Origin: Vicinamibacterales bacterium
GTDB lineage: Bacteria; Acidobacteriota; Vicinamibacteria; Vicinamibacterales; 2-12-FULL-66-21
Direction: 5' to 3'
Assembly (NCBI GenBank): GCA_035699745.1
Contig: DASSPH010000067.1
Coordinates: forward strand, 1-64,000
DNA length: 64,000 bases
Shown here: positions 8,838 through 17,949 of the stretch, in pieces
Numbering within the stretch: the first letter of the stretch is position 1
Layout: each line of letters begins with the position of its first letter
Notes under the pieces: generated by a model
Databases searched by the model: none
Told to the model about the DNA's origin: nothing
What the model saw: only the letters and a program-made list of their open reading frames with translations
Program-made: the position numbers and the translations under genes

Positions 8838-10238
8838 GTGGTGCTCGGGTTGATGAGCGTCACCGCCAACCGGCTGATCCGGCGGAAGCTCCGGCTGTCC
8901 GTCGTCCTGCTCGTCGTCTACATCGCCGTCGACGCGGCCGAGGCCCTGTATCCGTTCTCGGCGGACACGCTCGACCAGGTTCAGGCGTTCGGCCGCCTCG
9001 CGCTTGCCGCGGCGCTGATCAACGCCTTCGTCTTCCTGATCATCAACCCGCTGCGGCAGGATCGCGTGCCGGAGCGGTTTCCGACCATCCTTCAGGACGC
9101 GATCGTGATCGCGCTCGTCCTGCTCGCGTCGAGCTTCCTGAGCCAGCACCTGGTCACCACGTCGGCGGTCAGCGCCGTCGTCATCGGCTTCGCGCTGCAG
9201 GACACGCTGGGCAACGCGTTCGCCGGCCTGGCGATCCAGAGCGAGAAGCCGTTTCACGTCGGCCACTGGGTGAAGGTCGGGGATTTCGAGGGGCGGGTCA
9301 CCGAGGTGACCTGGCGGGCGACGAAGCTGCGGACCAAGCAGGGGAACTTCGCGATCCTGCCGAACAACATCGTCGCAAAGGAAGCGATCATCAACTTCTC
9401 GGAGCCGGCGCTGCCGCTGCGGCTCGAGGTGGAAGTCGGCGCGTCGTACAACGTGCCGCCGAACAAGGTGAAGGCGGCGATGATGGAGGCGCTGCGCCAC
9501 TGCTCGCGCGTGCTGCCCGCGCCGGCTCCGGACGTGGTGCTGGTGGCGTTCGACGCCTCGGCGATCACCTACCGCGCGCGCTTCTGGATCGACGACTACG
9601 CGGCGGACGAAGTGTCGCGCGACGAAGTGCGCACCGCGATCTACTACGCGTTCCAGCGCCACGACATCGAGATCCCGTACCCGATCCAGGTGCAGTACGA
9701 TCGAGCGTTCGAGCCCGCCGACGGCGCCGCCAGGCAGGCGGAACAGGAGCGGCTGCTCGGCGGCGTCGATCTGCTGGCGACGCTGCCGGCCGAGGCGCGG
9801 ACGCAGATCGCCGTCTCGGCGCCGATGGCGATCTACGGCAGCGGCGAGACGATCGTCCGGCAGGGGGACGAAGGGCAGTCGATGTTCGTCGTCCTCGACG
9901 GCGAAGTGCGCGTCGTGCTCGAGCCGAACCGCAACGAGGTCGCGCGGATCCGACGGGGCGGCTATTTCGGCGAGATGTCGCTGCTGACCGGCGACCCGCG
10001 GACGGCGACCGTGCTGGCGGCGGGAGACGTGACGGTGACGGAAATCGGCGCCGACCTGTTCCGGCGGGTGATCGCGGCGCATCCGGAGGCCCTCGAGAAG
10101 ATCGGGATGGCCGTGATGATGCGCCGCGCCGAGCTGGATCAGGTTCGATCGTCCGCCGCCGAAACGGCGACCGTCGAAACGAGCACGCTGCTGACCCGGA
10201 TGAAGCGGTTTCTCAGGATCACTCGATCACCGGACTGA
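8838..10238 (+). CDS. MscS-like channel with C-terminal cyclic-nucleotide-binding domain
   Basis: 466 aa from GTG 8838. Four N-terminal hydrophobic segments (to about residue 120), the MscS pore helix and beta domain (FALQDTLGNAFAGLAIQ, then KVGDFEGRVTEVTWR and ILPNNIVAKEA), and a CNB domain (about 325-430) with the phosphate-binding cassette GGYFGEMSLLTGDPRTATV. This is the bacterial cyclic-nucleotide-gated MscS architecture. The first membrane segment (LILGITALAVVLG) begins before 8838, so translation probably starts upstream, perhaps at the CTG at 8787 that overlaps the previous stop; no ATG/GTG/TTG fits. The cyclase two genes upstream could supply its ligand. Confidence 0.9.
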   Translation: MVLGLMSVTANRLIRRKLRLSVVLLVVYIAVDAAEALYPFSADTLDQVQAFGRLALAAALINAFVFLIINPLRQDRVPERFPTILQDAIVIALVLLASSFLSQHLVTTSAVSAVVIGFALQDTLGNAFAGLAIQSEKPFHVGHWVKVGDFEGRVTEVTWRATKLRTKQGNFAILPNNIVAKEAIINFSEPALPLRLEVEVGASYNVPPNKVKAAMMEALRHCSRVLPAPAPDVVLVAFDASAITYRARFWIDDYAADEVSRDEVRTAIYYAFQRHDIEIPYPIQVQYDRAFEPADGAARQAEQERLLGGVDLLATLPAEARTQIAVSAPMAIYGSGETIVRQGDEGQSMFVVLDGEVRVVLEPNRNEVARIRRGGYFGEMSLLTGDPRTATVLAAGDVTVTEIGADLFRRVIAAHPEALEKIGMAVMMRRAELDQVRSSAAETATVETSTLLTRMKRFLRITRSPD

Positions 10239-10937
10239 CCGAAAGGCCCGGTTGTAGCCCTCTTCGAATCCGCGGCGATACTCGATCCGGTAGGTGTCTC
10301 GCGAACCATACGCGCGGTCGTAGTCATGATCGCCGCTGCGGTACCAGCTGTGGCGCGAGACGTCGGGATAGCGACGCTTCTGCACGTCCTCCAGCCCCTT
10401 GCGATAGCCGTCGCTGGCGCCGTTCTGGAACGCGCCGTAGTTGCCGCGGCCGTAGCCGTATCCGCTGCCGTTCCCGTAGCCCCAGTTGCCGTTGCCGCGG
10501 TTGTTACCGTAGCCGCGATCGTTGCCGTAGCCGCGATCGTTGCCGTAGCCCGGATACTGCCCGTATTGCCCGCGCGAGTCGCGCTGATAGTAGCCCTCGC
10601 GATAGCCCTGGGCGAAGCCGCCGCGATAGTCGTCGCGGTAGCGCTCGCGGTCGCCATACGAGCGGTTGTAGCCGTTCGTCGCGTCGCGATAGTCGCGTTC
10701 GAGCTGGGCGTTGAACGGCTTGCGATCGCGGGCCGCCTGCTCGCCGCGCCGGAACCCGTCGCGGTAGCCGTTGTCGAAGGCGCCGCGCCGCGCGGTTCGA
10801 TACGGCGCCTGGTAGTCGCCGCCGGCATACCTCGGCGCCGTGCCGAGCCAGCCGCCGCTCTGGGCCGCTGCCGGCGCTCCACCGAGAAGCACCAGGGCCG
10901 CCGATATCGTCAGAAACCGTGCACGCGTTGTGACCAT
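10227..10937 (-). CDS. Secreted Gly/Tyr/Arg-rich repeat protein
   Basis: 236 aa with a signal peptide (about 1-26, GGAPAAAQ). The mature protein carries repeated GY-x-x-GF/GY-x-x-G elements (NGYRDGFRRG, GGFAQGYREG, RRGFEEGYNRAF) and a central low-complexity stretch of YGNDRG/YGNNRG units (about 125-165). It is basic and aromatic-rich. No catalytic motif is visible; a cell-surface or nucleic-acid/polyanion-binding role is conceivable but not shown. The repeats at DNA level (units of 18 bases, TTGCCGTAGCCGCGATCG type) could vary in copy number. The 3' end overlaps the convergent channel gene by 12 bp. Confidence 0.75.
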   Translation of the reverse strand: MVTTRARFLTISAALVLLGGAPAAAQSGGWLGTAPRYAGGDYQAPYRTARRGAFDNGYRDGFRRGEQAARDRKPFNAQLERDYRDATNGYNRSYGDRERYRDDYRGGFAQGYREGYYQRDSRGQYGQYPGYGNDRGYGNDRGYGNNRGNGNWGYGNGSGYGYGRGNYGAFQNGASDGYRKGLEDVQKRRYPDVSRHSWYRSGDHDYDRAYGSRDTYRIEYRRGFEEGYNRAFRSVR

Positions 10938-11048
10938 GGATCCGCTCCTTGCTGCACGCCTGTTCGAGCAAGAAGCACACCCGTGCCGATCGGAAAAAAA
11001 CGGCCGGAATTCCGCGGTCGCGCGCGGATCGTGATCTGCGGGGGACAG

Positions 11049-11549
11049 CTACTGCGACCAGATGAGGACACGCGAGCCGTCGTTGTCCTTCTGGTCCAGG
11101 ATCAGCGTCGGCCCGAACCGCTCGAGGTCTTCGACGGTCAGCCGCAGCTTGGCGAGATCGACGTTGCCGCCGCCGATGTCGAAGCGCGAGCCGCGGCCCT
11201 TCAACCGCAGCAGCCAGAACGGCACCTCGAGGCGGACCACCTTCTCGTCGTCGGAGTCGAAGGCGAGGATGGTGAGCGTCTGCGGCCGCTGCGTCCCGGC
11301 GGGGCGATCGGTGTTGGCGTGCAGGAAATTGCCGCGCTCGTCCAGCTCGATGAGCGGTTTCTGGTCGACGAAGCGCGCGCGGATCGACTGGAAGTCTGCG
11401 GAGGCGGTCGCGGCCGTCGTGCTGCGGACGTCGACGTGCGACTTGACGAACCACAGGCCGGCCGCCGCCATCGCGATCACCCCGAGGATCCCGAAGACGA
11501 CGACGCCGACGACGATCCAGACCCACGGTTTGACTTTCCCGGCCATCAA
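11049..11549 (-). CDS. Membrane-anchored protein of unknown function
   Basis: 166 aa (or 165 from the second Met). A single N-terminal membrane helix (residues about 9-33) with a short Lys-containing cytoplasmic start, then an extracytoplasmic domain of mixed strands (35-166) with no cysteine and no recognised motif. I do not recognise the family. It lies between the repeat protein and the TPR protein, all on the minus strand, with about 30 bp separating it from the TPR gene upstream, so it is likely co-transcribed with that gene. Confidence 0.7.
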   Translation of the reverse strand: MMAGKVKPWVWIVVGVVVFGILGVIAMAAAGLWFVKSHVDVRSTTAATASADFQSIRARFVDQKPLIELDERGNFLHANTDRPAGTQRPQTLTILAFDSDDEKVVRLEVPFWLLRLKGRGSRFDIGGGNVDLAKLRLTVEDLERFGPTLILDQKDNDGSRVLIWSQ

Positions 11550-11579
11550 TCCACCATCCAGGACGTGACGTGCCCCGCG

Positions 11580-12767
11580 CTACCGCATCTTACGCGCTTC
11601 CTCGACGCAGATCGGATCGTTCGCCTGACGGCAGATGGTCGCAGCCTGCGCCGCCATCCGCTGCACCTCGGGCTTGTCCCCCTTCTGCAGGGCGACGCGC
11701 GCCATCTCGAGATGCGCCCGCCCCTGGACCCACGCCGCCGCGCCCGGCGCCTGCGCCTGCCTGAGATCCGCGAGGGCGTCGTCGTGGCGGCCAAGCAGCA
11801 CCCGCGCGGCGCCGCGCTTGTAGTGCCAGAGCGCCTCCTCCCCGGGAATCCTGGCGCGCGTGTCCTTCGCGAGCAGCCCCAGTCCGTCGCTCAGGAGCGC
11901 CTCGGCTTCGGCGGCCTTGCCGGCGCGGGTCGCCGTGGCGCCGGCCTCCAGCAGCACCAGCCGGTTGCGCGGGTACCGCCGCCGAAGATTGCCCAGCACC
12001 CGCATCGCGTCGTCGTACCGGCGCTCGCGGTTATAAAGCAATACGAGAGCGAACTCGGCGTCCGTTCGATTCTCCCCGGCGGCCGCCGCCGTCTCCTCGA
12101 TCATCCGCATGCCCTTGTTCTTGTCGCCGCCGAAGCCGGCGACGTAGGCCATGACCCGCATCGGGAACGACAGCGTGGAGACGATGTACCGGTAGGTGCC
12201 GACGATCAGGCCGGCCTCGCGGCGCCTGGGGTCGAGCTCGAGGACGTGCTCCTGCACGTCGTAGCTCCGGCGGGCGGCGCGGAACCCGGCCATGAGCTTC
12301 CCTTCGACCGACGCAATGTAGGACGCCTGCAGTCCGACCGCGGTGCCCAGATCGAATTGCGCCTGCGCGTCCCCCGGCGAGGCGGCCACGCGCTTCTCGG
12401 CCAGTTCGATCGCCTTCGCCACCGCCTGCTTGAACTCGGTGTCGAGCTCCGCCGGCGGCTTCTTCATTTCGACCGACGACCGCGTGAAGCTGCCAAGGTA
12501 ATGATCGACGGTGACGGCCCCCCGCTGAAACAGGATGAGCAGCCACACCGCGGACGCGAGCGCGCGGTAATTGGCGGGATCGCCGGGATCGGCGGCGACA
12601 GCCTGCCGCAGCAGGCGGATCGCTTCGTGGTGGTCGAGGTTGTAGACGAGATCCGACGCCCGCTCGCGCAGCTCGCGCGACGATTGGGCGGCCTCCGCCG
12701 GCGGAACCCAGATCAGCGACGACAGCAGCAGCGCGGCGAGAACTGGCCGGCGTGCGCGCATGGGCAT
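11580..12767 (-). CDS. Secreted TPR-repeat protein
   Basis: 395 aa from ATG 12767 (ATG 12761, two codons later, is equally possible). A signal peptide (about 1-25, PPAEAAQ) is followed by alpha-helical repeats with TPR spacing: an N-terminal pair (about 30-80), helices around KAIELAEKRVAASPGDAQAQFDLG (about 125-160), and a C-terminal array (about 215-380) including NRERRYDDAMRVLGNLRRRYPRN and KRGAARVLLGRHDDALADL. It is probably a periplasmic protein-interaction scaffold. The frame is open upstream without a signal peptide, so the longer version is rejected. Confidence 0.8.
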   Translation of the reverse strand: MPMRARRPVLAALLLSSLIWVPPAEAAQSSRELRERASDLVYNLDHHEAIRLLRQAVAADPGDPANYRALASAVWLLILFQRGAVTVDHYLGSFTRSSVEMKKPPAELDTEFKQAVAKAIELAEKRVAASPGDAQAQFDLGTAVGLQASYIASVEGKLMAGFRAARRSYDVQEHVLELDPRRREAGLIVGTYRYIVSTLSFPMRVMAYVAGFGGDKNKGMRMIEETAAAAGENRTDAEFALVLLYNRERRYDDAMRVLGNLRRRYPRNRLVLLEAGATATRAGKAAEAEALLSDGLGLLAKDTRARIPGEEALWHYKRGAARVLLGRHDDALADLRQAQAPGAAAWVQGRAHLEMARVALQKGDKPEVQRMAAQAATICRQANDPICVEEARKMR

Positions 12768-12849
12768 ATGATAGCTGGGCTGCGACATGGACCTGCTCCC
12801 ATGGCAGTAAGGCGCCGACGAGGAGCCGGTCAGCTCAGGGAGGAGATGG

Positions 12850-13182
12850 ATGCCGAGAGGAAGACCGCGGAAGAACCCCCAGGATGTGCTGATTCGATCG
12901 GCGGAGCTGATTGGATGGGCGCTCGGCGGAATCGAGCGGGAGATCGTCGAGACGCGGAACAGACTTGCGGCGCTCACCGCGCAGGCGGCCGAGCTGCGGA
13001 GCCGCGTCGGATTGAAGGGCCCCGGACGTCCTGCCGCGGCACCGGCCGCAGCCGGCGCCGGCGAGGTTCCCCCGGTTACCGGCCGGAAGCGCCGCCGCCG
13101 GACCATGTCTCCGGAAGCGCGCAAGCGCCTCTCGGAGATGATGAAAAAGCGGTGGGCGGAGCGGAAGAAGGCGTCTAAGTAG
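12850..13182 (+). CDS. Small basic DNA-binding-like protein (AT-hook plus NUMOD-like tail)
   Basis: 110 aa, preceded by a good ribosome site (GGAGGAG about 7 bases before ATG 12850). It opens with GRPRK, an AT-hook core, followed by an amphipathic helix that may be coiled-coil (about 20-55), an Ala/Pro linker containing a second PGRP element, and a highly basic tail RKRRRRTMSPEARKRLSEMM followed by KKRWAERKK. The tail resembles the SPEARKRLSEAMKKRWAERK repeats seen in bacterial nucleoid-associated and NUMOD-type proteins. DNA binding is inferred from composition and motifs. It is a single gene between divergent and convergent neighbours. Confidence 0.75.
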   Translation: MPRGRPRKNPQDVLIRSAELIGWALGGIEREIVETRNRLAALTAQAAELRSRVGLKGPGRPAAAPAAAGAGEVPPVTGRKRRRRTMSPEARKRLSEMMKKRWAERKKASK

Positions 13183-13194
13183 TCTCCACCCGCG

Positions 13195-14172
13195 TCAGAG
13201 AACGAATCCTCGTCCGAGGCCGCGCTCCGAGGCCCGCTCGAACGCCAGGTGCGCCGCGGCCACGTCTTCGACGGCCATTCCCAGCGATTTGAAGATCGTG
13301 ATCTCGGCGGCGCTCTGTCGTCCGGCCGCACGGCCGCCGAAGACGTCGCCGAGCTCGGCGGCGATATGCGAGGCGTCGATCGCGCCTTCGTCGATGGGAA
13401 TCACCAGGTCGCCCGCTTCGGCGAGCGCTCCGGCGCGGGAATCGACGAACACACGCGCATCACGGACCAGCGCCGTTTCCATCTCGCGCTGATCCGGCCG
13501 GCAGGCGCCGACCGCGCAGATGTGCGCGCCGTCACGCACCCAGGCGCGGCGAAGCACCGGCTCGCGCGACGCGGTGACCAGGGCGATGACGTCCGCGCCG
13601 GTTGCTGCCGCTTCCGCCGAGTCGGCCGCGACCAGCCTGGCGCGGGCGTGGGCCGGCACGTCGTGCAGCAGCGCCGTCACGCGTCCCGCGTGGCGTCCCC
13701 ACACCCGGATCTCGTCGAACGATCGCACTCGTGCCAGCGCGTCGAGATGGCTGCGTGCCTGCACGCCGGATCCGAGGATGGCCAGCACGCGCGCATCCTC
13801 GCGCGCGAGATGCCTGGCGGACGCGGCCGAGACCGCGGCGGTGCGCGCCTCGGTTATGTAGCGGCCGTCGAGAATCGCGCTCAGCGCGCCGGTCTCGGGA
13901 TCGTGCAGCACGATGGTCGCGAGGTGCGACGGCAGGCCGCGTTCGGCGTTGGTGTGATACACCGACACGAGCTTGGTGCCGAGCGCCGCCGGTTCGGCGA
14001 TGGACGCCGGCATCACGCCATAGAACGCGCCGCGGCCGGCGTCGACGATGCTGCGCAACGGCTGGCGGACGGCGCCCGCCGAGAATCGATCGAGCGCGGT
14101 TTCCATCGCCGCGATCAGATCGTCCATCGAGAGAACGGCGCGAACGTCTTTTTCAGAGAGCAGGACGGGCAT
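13195..14172 (-). CDS. Ornithine cyclodeaminase/mu-crystallin family dehydrogenase
   Basis: 325 aa, the usual length of the family. The Rossmann nucleotide-binding motif GSGVQARSH (about 131-139) follows the conserved DGRYITEARTAA segment; the substrate-binding Lys sits in ALGTKLVSVYHTN. Members interconvert cyclic imines and amino acids with NAD(P) (ornithine cyclodeaminase, alanine dehydrogenase, ketimine reductase), so the exact reaction is open. It lies 52 bp downstream of the gamma-glutamyltransferase on the same strand, suggesting a two-gene amino-acid salvage operon. Confidence 0.88.
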   Translation of the reverse strand: MPVLLSEKDVRAVLSMDDLIAAMETALDRFSAGAVRQPLRSIVDAGRGAFYGVMPASIAEPAALGTKLVSVYHTNAERGLPSHLATIVLHDPETGALSAILDGRYITEARTAAVSAASARHLAREDARVLAILGSGVQARSHLDALARVRSFDEIRVWGRHAGRVTALLHDVPAHARARLVAADSAEAAATGADVIALVTASREPVLRRAWVRDGAHICAVGACRPDQREMETALVRDARVFVDSRAGALAEAGDLVIPIDEGAIDASHIAAELGDVFGGRAAGRQSAAEITIFKSLGMAVEDVAAAHLAFERASERGLGRGFVL

Positions 14173-14224
14173 CTCCGCCCGACGTTACCACACGCGAACT
14201 TCGCACCCGGACCTCGGCCCTCCG

Positions 14225-15913
14225 CTACCAGCCTGCCGCCATCCCGTCCTTGCGCGGATCGGATCCGCCCATCAGCACGCGCGTCTTCGGATCGATCATG
14301 ATCCCCTGAAAGCCGCCGAACACGCCGGGCGTTCGAACGAGCGTATGGCCGCGCGTCGCGAGGCCGTCGCGCGCCGCCTGGGTGAACGCCGACTCGAGCG
14401 CGAGGCCGGCGCCGCTGTGCCGGAACCGCGCCGCCTCGCCCGCGTCCTGGATGTTCATCCCGAAGTCGATCAGGTTGATGAGCACCTGCACGTGCCCCTG
14501 AGCCTGCATGTCGCCGCCCATGACGCCGAACGACACCCACGGCACGCCGTCCTTCGTCACCATCGCCGGCACCAGGGTGTGGAACGGCCGCTTGCCCGGC
14601 GCGAGCGCGTTCGGATGCGCCGCGTCGAGGGTGAACAGGTTGGCGCGGTTGTGCAGCACGATGCCGGTGCCGCCGGCGACGATGCCGGCCCCGAACGTCT
14701 CGTAAATCGACTGGATCAACGAGATGACGTTCCCCTCCGCGTCCGCCGCCGTCAGATAGATCGTGTCGCCGCGTCCGGCCGGCGCCTCGCCGCCCGCCGG
14801 CGTCGTCCGGCCGTCGATCGACAGCGGCTTGTAGTCTGACGCCTTGTCGCGGTTGATCTCCTTGCGGCGCTCGGCGGCGTACTCCTTCGACAGCATCTGC
14901 TGCACCGCCCTGGCCGGCGTGGTCGAGGGATCGCCGATCCACGCGCCGCGATCCGCAAAGGCGATCTTCTTGGCCTCGACGAGCAGGTGCAGGTATTCCG
15001 CCGAGTTGTGTCCGAGCGACTTGAGATCGAATCCTTCGAGGATGTTGAGCGTCTCGAGCGCGGCGATGCCCTGCGTATTGGGCGGCAGCTCGAACACTCG
15101 ATGGCCTCGATAGGTGGTCGAGAGCGGCTCGACCCAGTCCGAATGGTGGTCCGCCAGATCCTTCGCCGTCAGCAGGCCGTTGCGGCGCCGCATGTCCTCG
15201 GCAATCGCCCGCGCGATGTCCCCCTTGTAGAACGCGTCGCGTCCCTGCCTGGCGATCGTCTCGAGCGAGGCGGCGAGCGCCGGGTTCTTCATCACCGTCC
15301 CGGGCTCCGGCGCCTTGCCGTCGGTCAGGAACGCCGACGCGGCAGAGGAATCCCTGGCGAGCAGCCCTTCGACGCTCTTCCACTGATCGGCGATGATCTC
15401 GCTGACCGCATACCCCTCGCGCGCGTAGCGGATCGCCGGCTCCAGGGCCTGCGCCATCGTCCGCGTCCCGTGCTTCGACAGCAGCTCGTGCCAGCCGTCG
15501 ACCACGCCGGGGACGCTGACGGCGAGCTCGCCGCGCAGCGGGATGCGGTCGAGGCCGCGGCGCTTGAACTCGGCGAGCGTCGCCGCCCCCGGGGCGCGGC
15601 CGCTGGCGTTCAAGCCGTGGATCTTCTTGTCCTTCGCGCTGTAGACAATCGCGAACAGATCGCCGCCGATGCCGTTCATCGTCGGTTCGACGACGCTGAG
15701 TACCGCGGCTGCGGTGATTGCCGCGTCGATGGCGTTGCCGCCGGACTGCAGCACCCGGAGCCCGGCCGCCGTCGCCAGCGGCTGGCTGGTCGCGATCACC
15801 CCGTTCCGCGCCATCACTACCGATCGTGTCGAGCTCGGCTTGCCCGCCGGCCGATCGCCTGCCGTCTGCTGCATCAGGATGCCTGCCACCAGAAGCGCTG
15901 CTGGAACTCGCAT
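14225..15913 (-). CDS. ggt: Gamma-glutamyltransferase (GGT family)
   Basis: 562 aa with a short signal peptide (about 1-18). It hydrolyses or transfers gamma-glutamyl groups from glutathione and similar compounds in the periplasm. Self-cleavage is predicted before Thr384 (GRGD|TIYLTAADAEGN), which becomes the N-terminal nucleophile of the small subunit; this matches the Ntn-hydrolase pattern GDT-x-x-LT-x-x-DxxGN. The large subunit has the usual SQPLAT start and GGNAIDAA segments. Divergent from the aldehyde oxidoreductase gene; the 55-bp spacer holds two AAATTTC copies (15928-15934, 15944-15950). Confidence 0.93.
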   Translation of the reverse strand: MRVPAALLVAGILMQQTAGDRPAGKPSSTRSVVMARNGVIATSQPLATAAGLRVLQSGGNAIDAAITAAAVLSVVEPTMNGIGGDLFAIVYSAKDKKIHGLNASGRAPGAATLAEFKRRGLDRIPLRGELAVSVPGVVDGWHELLSKHGTRTMAQALEPAIRYAREGYAVSEIIADQWKSVEGLLARDSSAASAFLTDGKAPEPGTVMKNPALAASLETIARQGRDAFYKGDIARAIAEDMRRRNGLLTAKDLADHHSDWVEPLSTTYRGHRVFELPPNTQGIAALETLNILEGFDLKSLGHNSAEYLHLLVEAKKIAFADRGAWIGDPSTTPARAVQQMLSKEYAAERRKEINRDKASDYKPLSIDGRTTPAGGEAPAGRGDTIYLTAADAEGNVISLIQSIYETFGAGIVAGGTGIVLHNRANLFTLDAAHPNALAPGKRPFHTLVPAMVTKDGVPWVSFGVMGGDMQAQGHVQVLINLIDFGMNIQDAGEAARFRHSGAGLALESAFTQAARDGLATRGHTLVRTPGVFGGFQGIMIDPKTRVLMGGSDPRKDGMAAGW

Positions 15914-15955
15914 CCGCGGAGATTACCAAATTTCGCCATTCGCAAATTTCCCAAT

Positions 15956-15968
15956 TACACTGCAGAGA
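15956..15968 (+). promoter_or_regulatory. Candidate -10 element, leaderless-type start of AOR gene
   Basis: TACACT at 15956-15961 is followed by seven bases and then the ATG. Transcription starting about seven bases after a -10 element would put the start codon at the 5' end of the mRNA. No convincing -35 element is visible. Several genes in the window share this arrangement. Confidence 0.4.
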
Positions 15969-17918
15969 ATGTCTATCCGCGACAGAGTGGCACGGCTGGT
16001 CGCCGGCCTGCCGAACGCGCCGCAATACCCGACGCAGGGGGCGACGCTGTTCGTCGATCTGGAGCGCCGGGAGGTGCAGCGCGGTTTCACGCCGCTGCGC
16101 GTGGTCCGGTCGCTGCTCGCCGGGCGGGGCGCGAACATGTTCTACCTGCACCGCCTGCTCGACGAGTCGCTGTCGCCGCTGCATCCGGACGTGCCGCTCA
16201 TCTTCGGATCGGGGGTGCTCACCGGCATTGTGCCGAGCGCCGCCCGCGGCAACGCGACGTCGTGGTCGCCGGAGTCGGGTGTGCTGCTCGATTCCAACGC
16301 CGGCGACTACTTCCCGTCGTTCATCCGCATGAACGGCATCGATCACCTCGTGCTGTTCGGCGGCGCCGCCTCCTGGACGCTGCTGCACATCCGGAACGGG
16401 GAGGTCGCGTTCCTCGACGCCTCGCCCTACGTCGGGCTCGACAATATCGACATGCGCGAGCGCATTCCGAATGACTTCGGGGGTACCTGGACGCGCGATC
16501 TGGCGATGGTCAACATCACCCGCGCCGGCGAGAACCAGGTGCTGACCAGCGCGATCATGGGCGGCCCGAAGGCCTGCTACGCCCGCGGCGGACCGGGCGC
16601 CAAGATGGGATCGCTCAAGCTGAAAGCGATCCTGGTTCAGGGGCAGACCCGCGATTTCGAGACCGCCCAGCCCTACAAGGGGTACAACCGGACGATCGCG
16701 CAGAAGCTGCTCGACACCTCGGTCGTCAAGCACGCGCTCAAGACGACCGGCACGCCGTTCCTCTACCGGCCGAGCCGCATGCTCGGCGCCATGGGGACCA
16801 AGAACAACCAGCTCACCACCTGGACCGACCGGCTCGACGCCGAGCACATCACGCCGTACCGCCCGGGGATGACGGGCTGCTTCCGCTGCCCGGTGAACTG
16901 CCGCCCGCTGAACGATCTCCGGCAGCCGCAGGATCGCTACGGCGCCGGCGACGGCCCCGAGTACGTGACGCTGGGGAAATTCGGTCCGAACATCGGCGTC
17001 GATCGCATCGAGTCGGTGATCCGGCTGAACAACATCTGCAACGATCTCGGGTTCGACACCGCGTCCACCGGCTCCTCGATCGCCTGGGCGATGGAGTTGT
17101 TCCAGCGCGGCATCATCACCACACACCAGACCGGCGGTCTCGATCTGTCGTGGGGCAACGCCGAAGCGGTCGAGGAGCTGCTGTTCCTCGTCTCCCGGCG
17201 CGAAGGCTTCGGCAACGTCGTCGCGGACAGCACCCGCGCCGTCGAGCGCGGCCACTATCCGGGGGAGGCGCTGAAGTATCGGATGGCGGTCAAGGGACTG
17301 ATGCAGAGCGACCCGCACGACGCCAGGATTCTGAAGGCCTTCGCGCTGGGGCTGGCGGTGGCCACGCGCGGCATGGACCATCTGCGCAACCGCGTGACGC
17401 TCGAGATCAACGCGCGCATCAACGACGATCCGGCGTTCAAGGAGCGGCTCTACGGCGGCCCGGTGAGCGCGGCGCCGAACAGCTACGAGAACAAGGAGCG
17501 CGCCGTCCGCGTGTGCGAGAACACCTACGCGGTCGGCGACAGCGTCGGGATGTGCCGCTTCACGACGAAGCTGTTCAACAGTCCGTCGCTGCCGGGGCTG
17601 GAGGAGTTCGCAAATCAGGTCGGCAATGTCACCGGGCTCCAGTTCTCGACCGACGAGCTCAGCGCCGTGGGACACAACGTGATGGGGGTCGAGCGATTGA
17701 TCAACGGACGCCTTGGCGTGGGCCGGGCGCACGACACGCTGCCGGACCGGTGGTTCGACGAGCCCGTCACGGTGGGACAGTATGCGGGGGAGCGGATAGA
17801 CCGCGCGGAGTTCGACGCGATGCTCAGCCGGTTCTACGAGATTTCCGAGCTCGACGGGAACGGGCAGCCTGCGGGCGACTGGGGACAGGGTCTCCGTCAA
17901 TTGCTGGCTTCGCAATGA
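15969..17918 (+). CDS. Aldehyde:ferredoxin oxidoreductase family protein (tungsto/molybdopterin)
   Basis: 649 aa. N-terminal AOR domain (about 1-210), then the cofactor-binding helical domains. The [4Fe-4S] ligands follow the family pattern: Cys304-x2-Cys307-x3-Cys311 in GCFRCPVNC, and a distant Cys529 in VGMCRF. The GNIDMRERIP and ARGGPGAKMGSLKLKAI regions fit bis-pterin binding. Members oxidise aldehydes to acids, or reverse, passing electrons to ferredoxin. Metal (W or Mo) and substrate are not deducible. The MoaD-like gene 31 bp downstream strongly suggests the pterin cofactor is served locally. Start ATG 15969 is preferred; the open frame before it overlaps the divergent gene. Confidence 0.93.
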   Translation: MSIRDRVARLVAGLPNAPQYPTQGATLFVDLERREVQRGFTPLRVVRSLLAGRGANMFYLHRLLDESLSPLHPDVPLIFGSGVLTGIVPSAARGNATSWSPESGVLLDSNAGDYFPSFIRMNGIDHLVLFGGAASWTLLHIRNGEVAFLDASPYVGLDNIDMRERIPNDFGGTWTRDLAMVNITRAGENQVLTSAIMGGPKACYARGGPGAKMGSLKLKAILVQGQTRDFETAQPYKGYNRTIAQKLLDTSVVKHALKTTGTPFLYRPSRMLGAMGTKNNQLTTWTDRLDAEHITPYRPGMTGCFRCPVNCRPLNDLRQPQDRYGAGDGPEYVTLGKFGPNIGVDRIESVIRLNNICNDLGFDTASTGSSIAWAMELFQRGIITTHQTGGLDLSWGNAEAVEELLFLVSRREGFGNVVADSTRAVERGHYPGEALKYRMAVKGLMQSDPHDARILKAFALGLAVATRGMDHLRNRVTLEINARINDDPAFKERLYGGPVSAAPNSYENKERAVRVCENTYAVGDSVGMCRFTTKLFNSPSLPGLEEFANQVGNVTGLQFSTDELSAVGHNVMGVERLINGRLGVGRAHDTLPDRWFDEPVTVGQYAGERIDRAEFDAMLSRFYEISELDGNGQPAGDWGQGLRQLLASQ

Positions 17919-17949
17919 AGGCACAAATGCGAAGCCCTGGGGTGCGACC

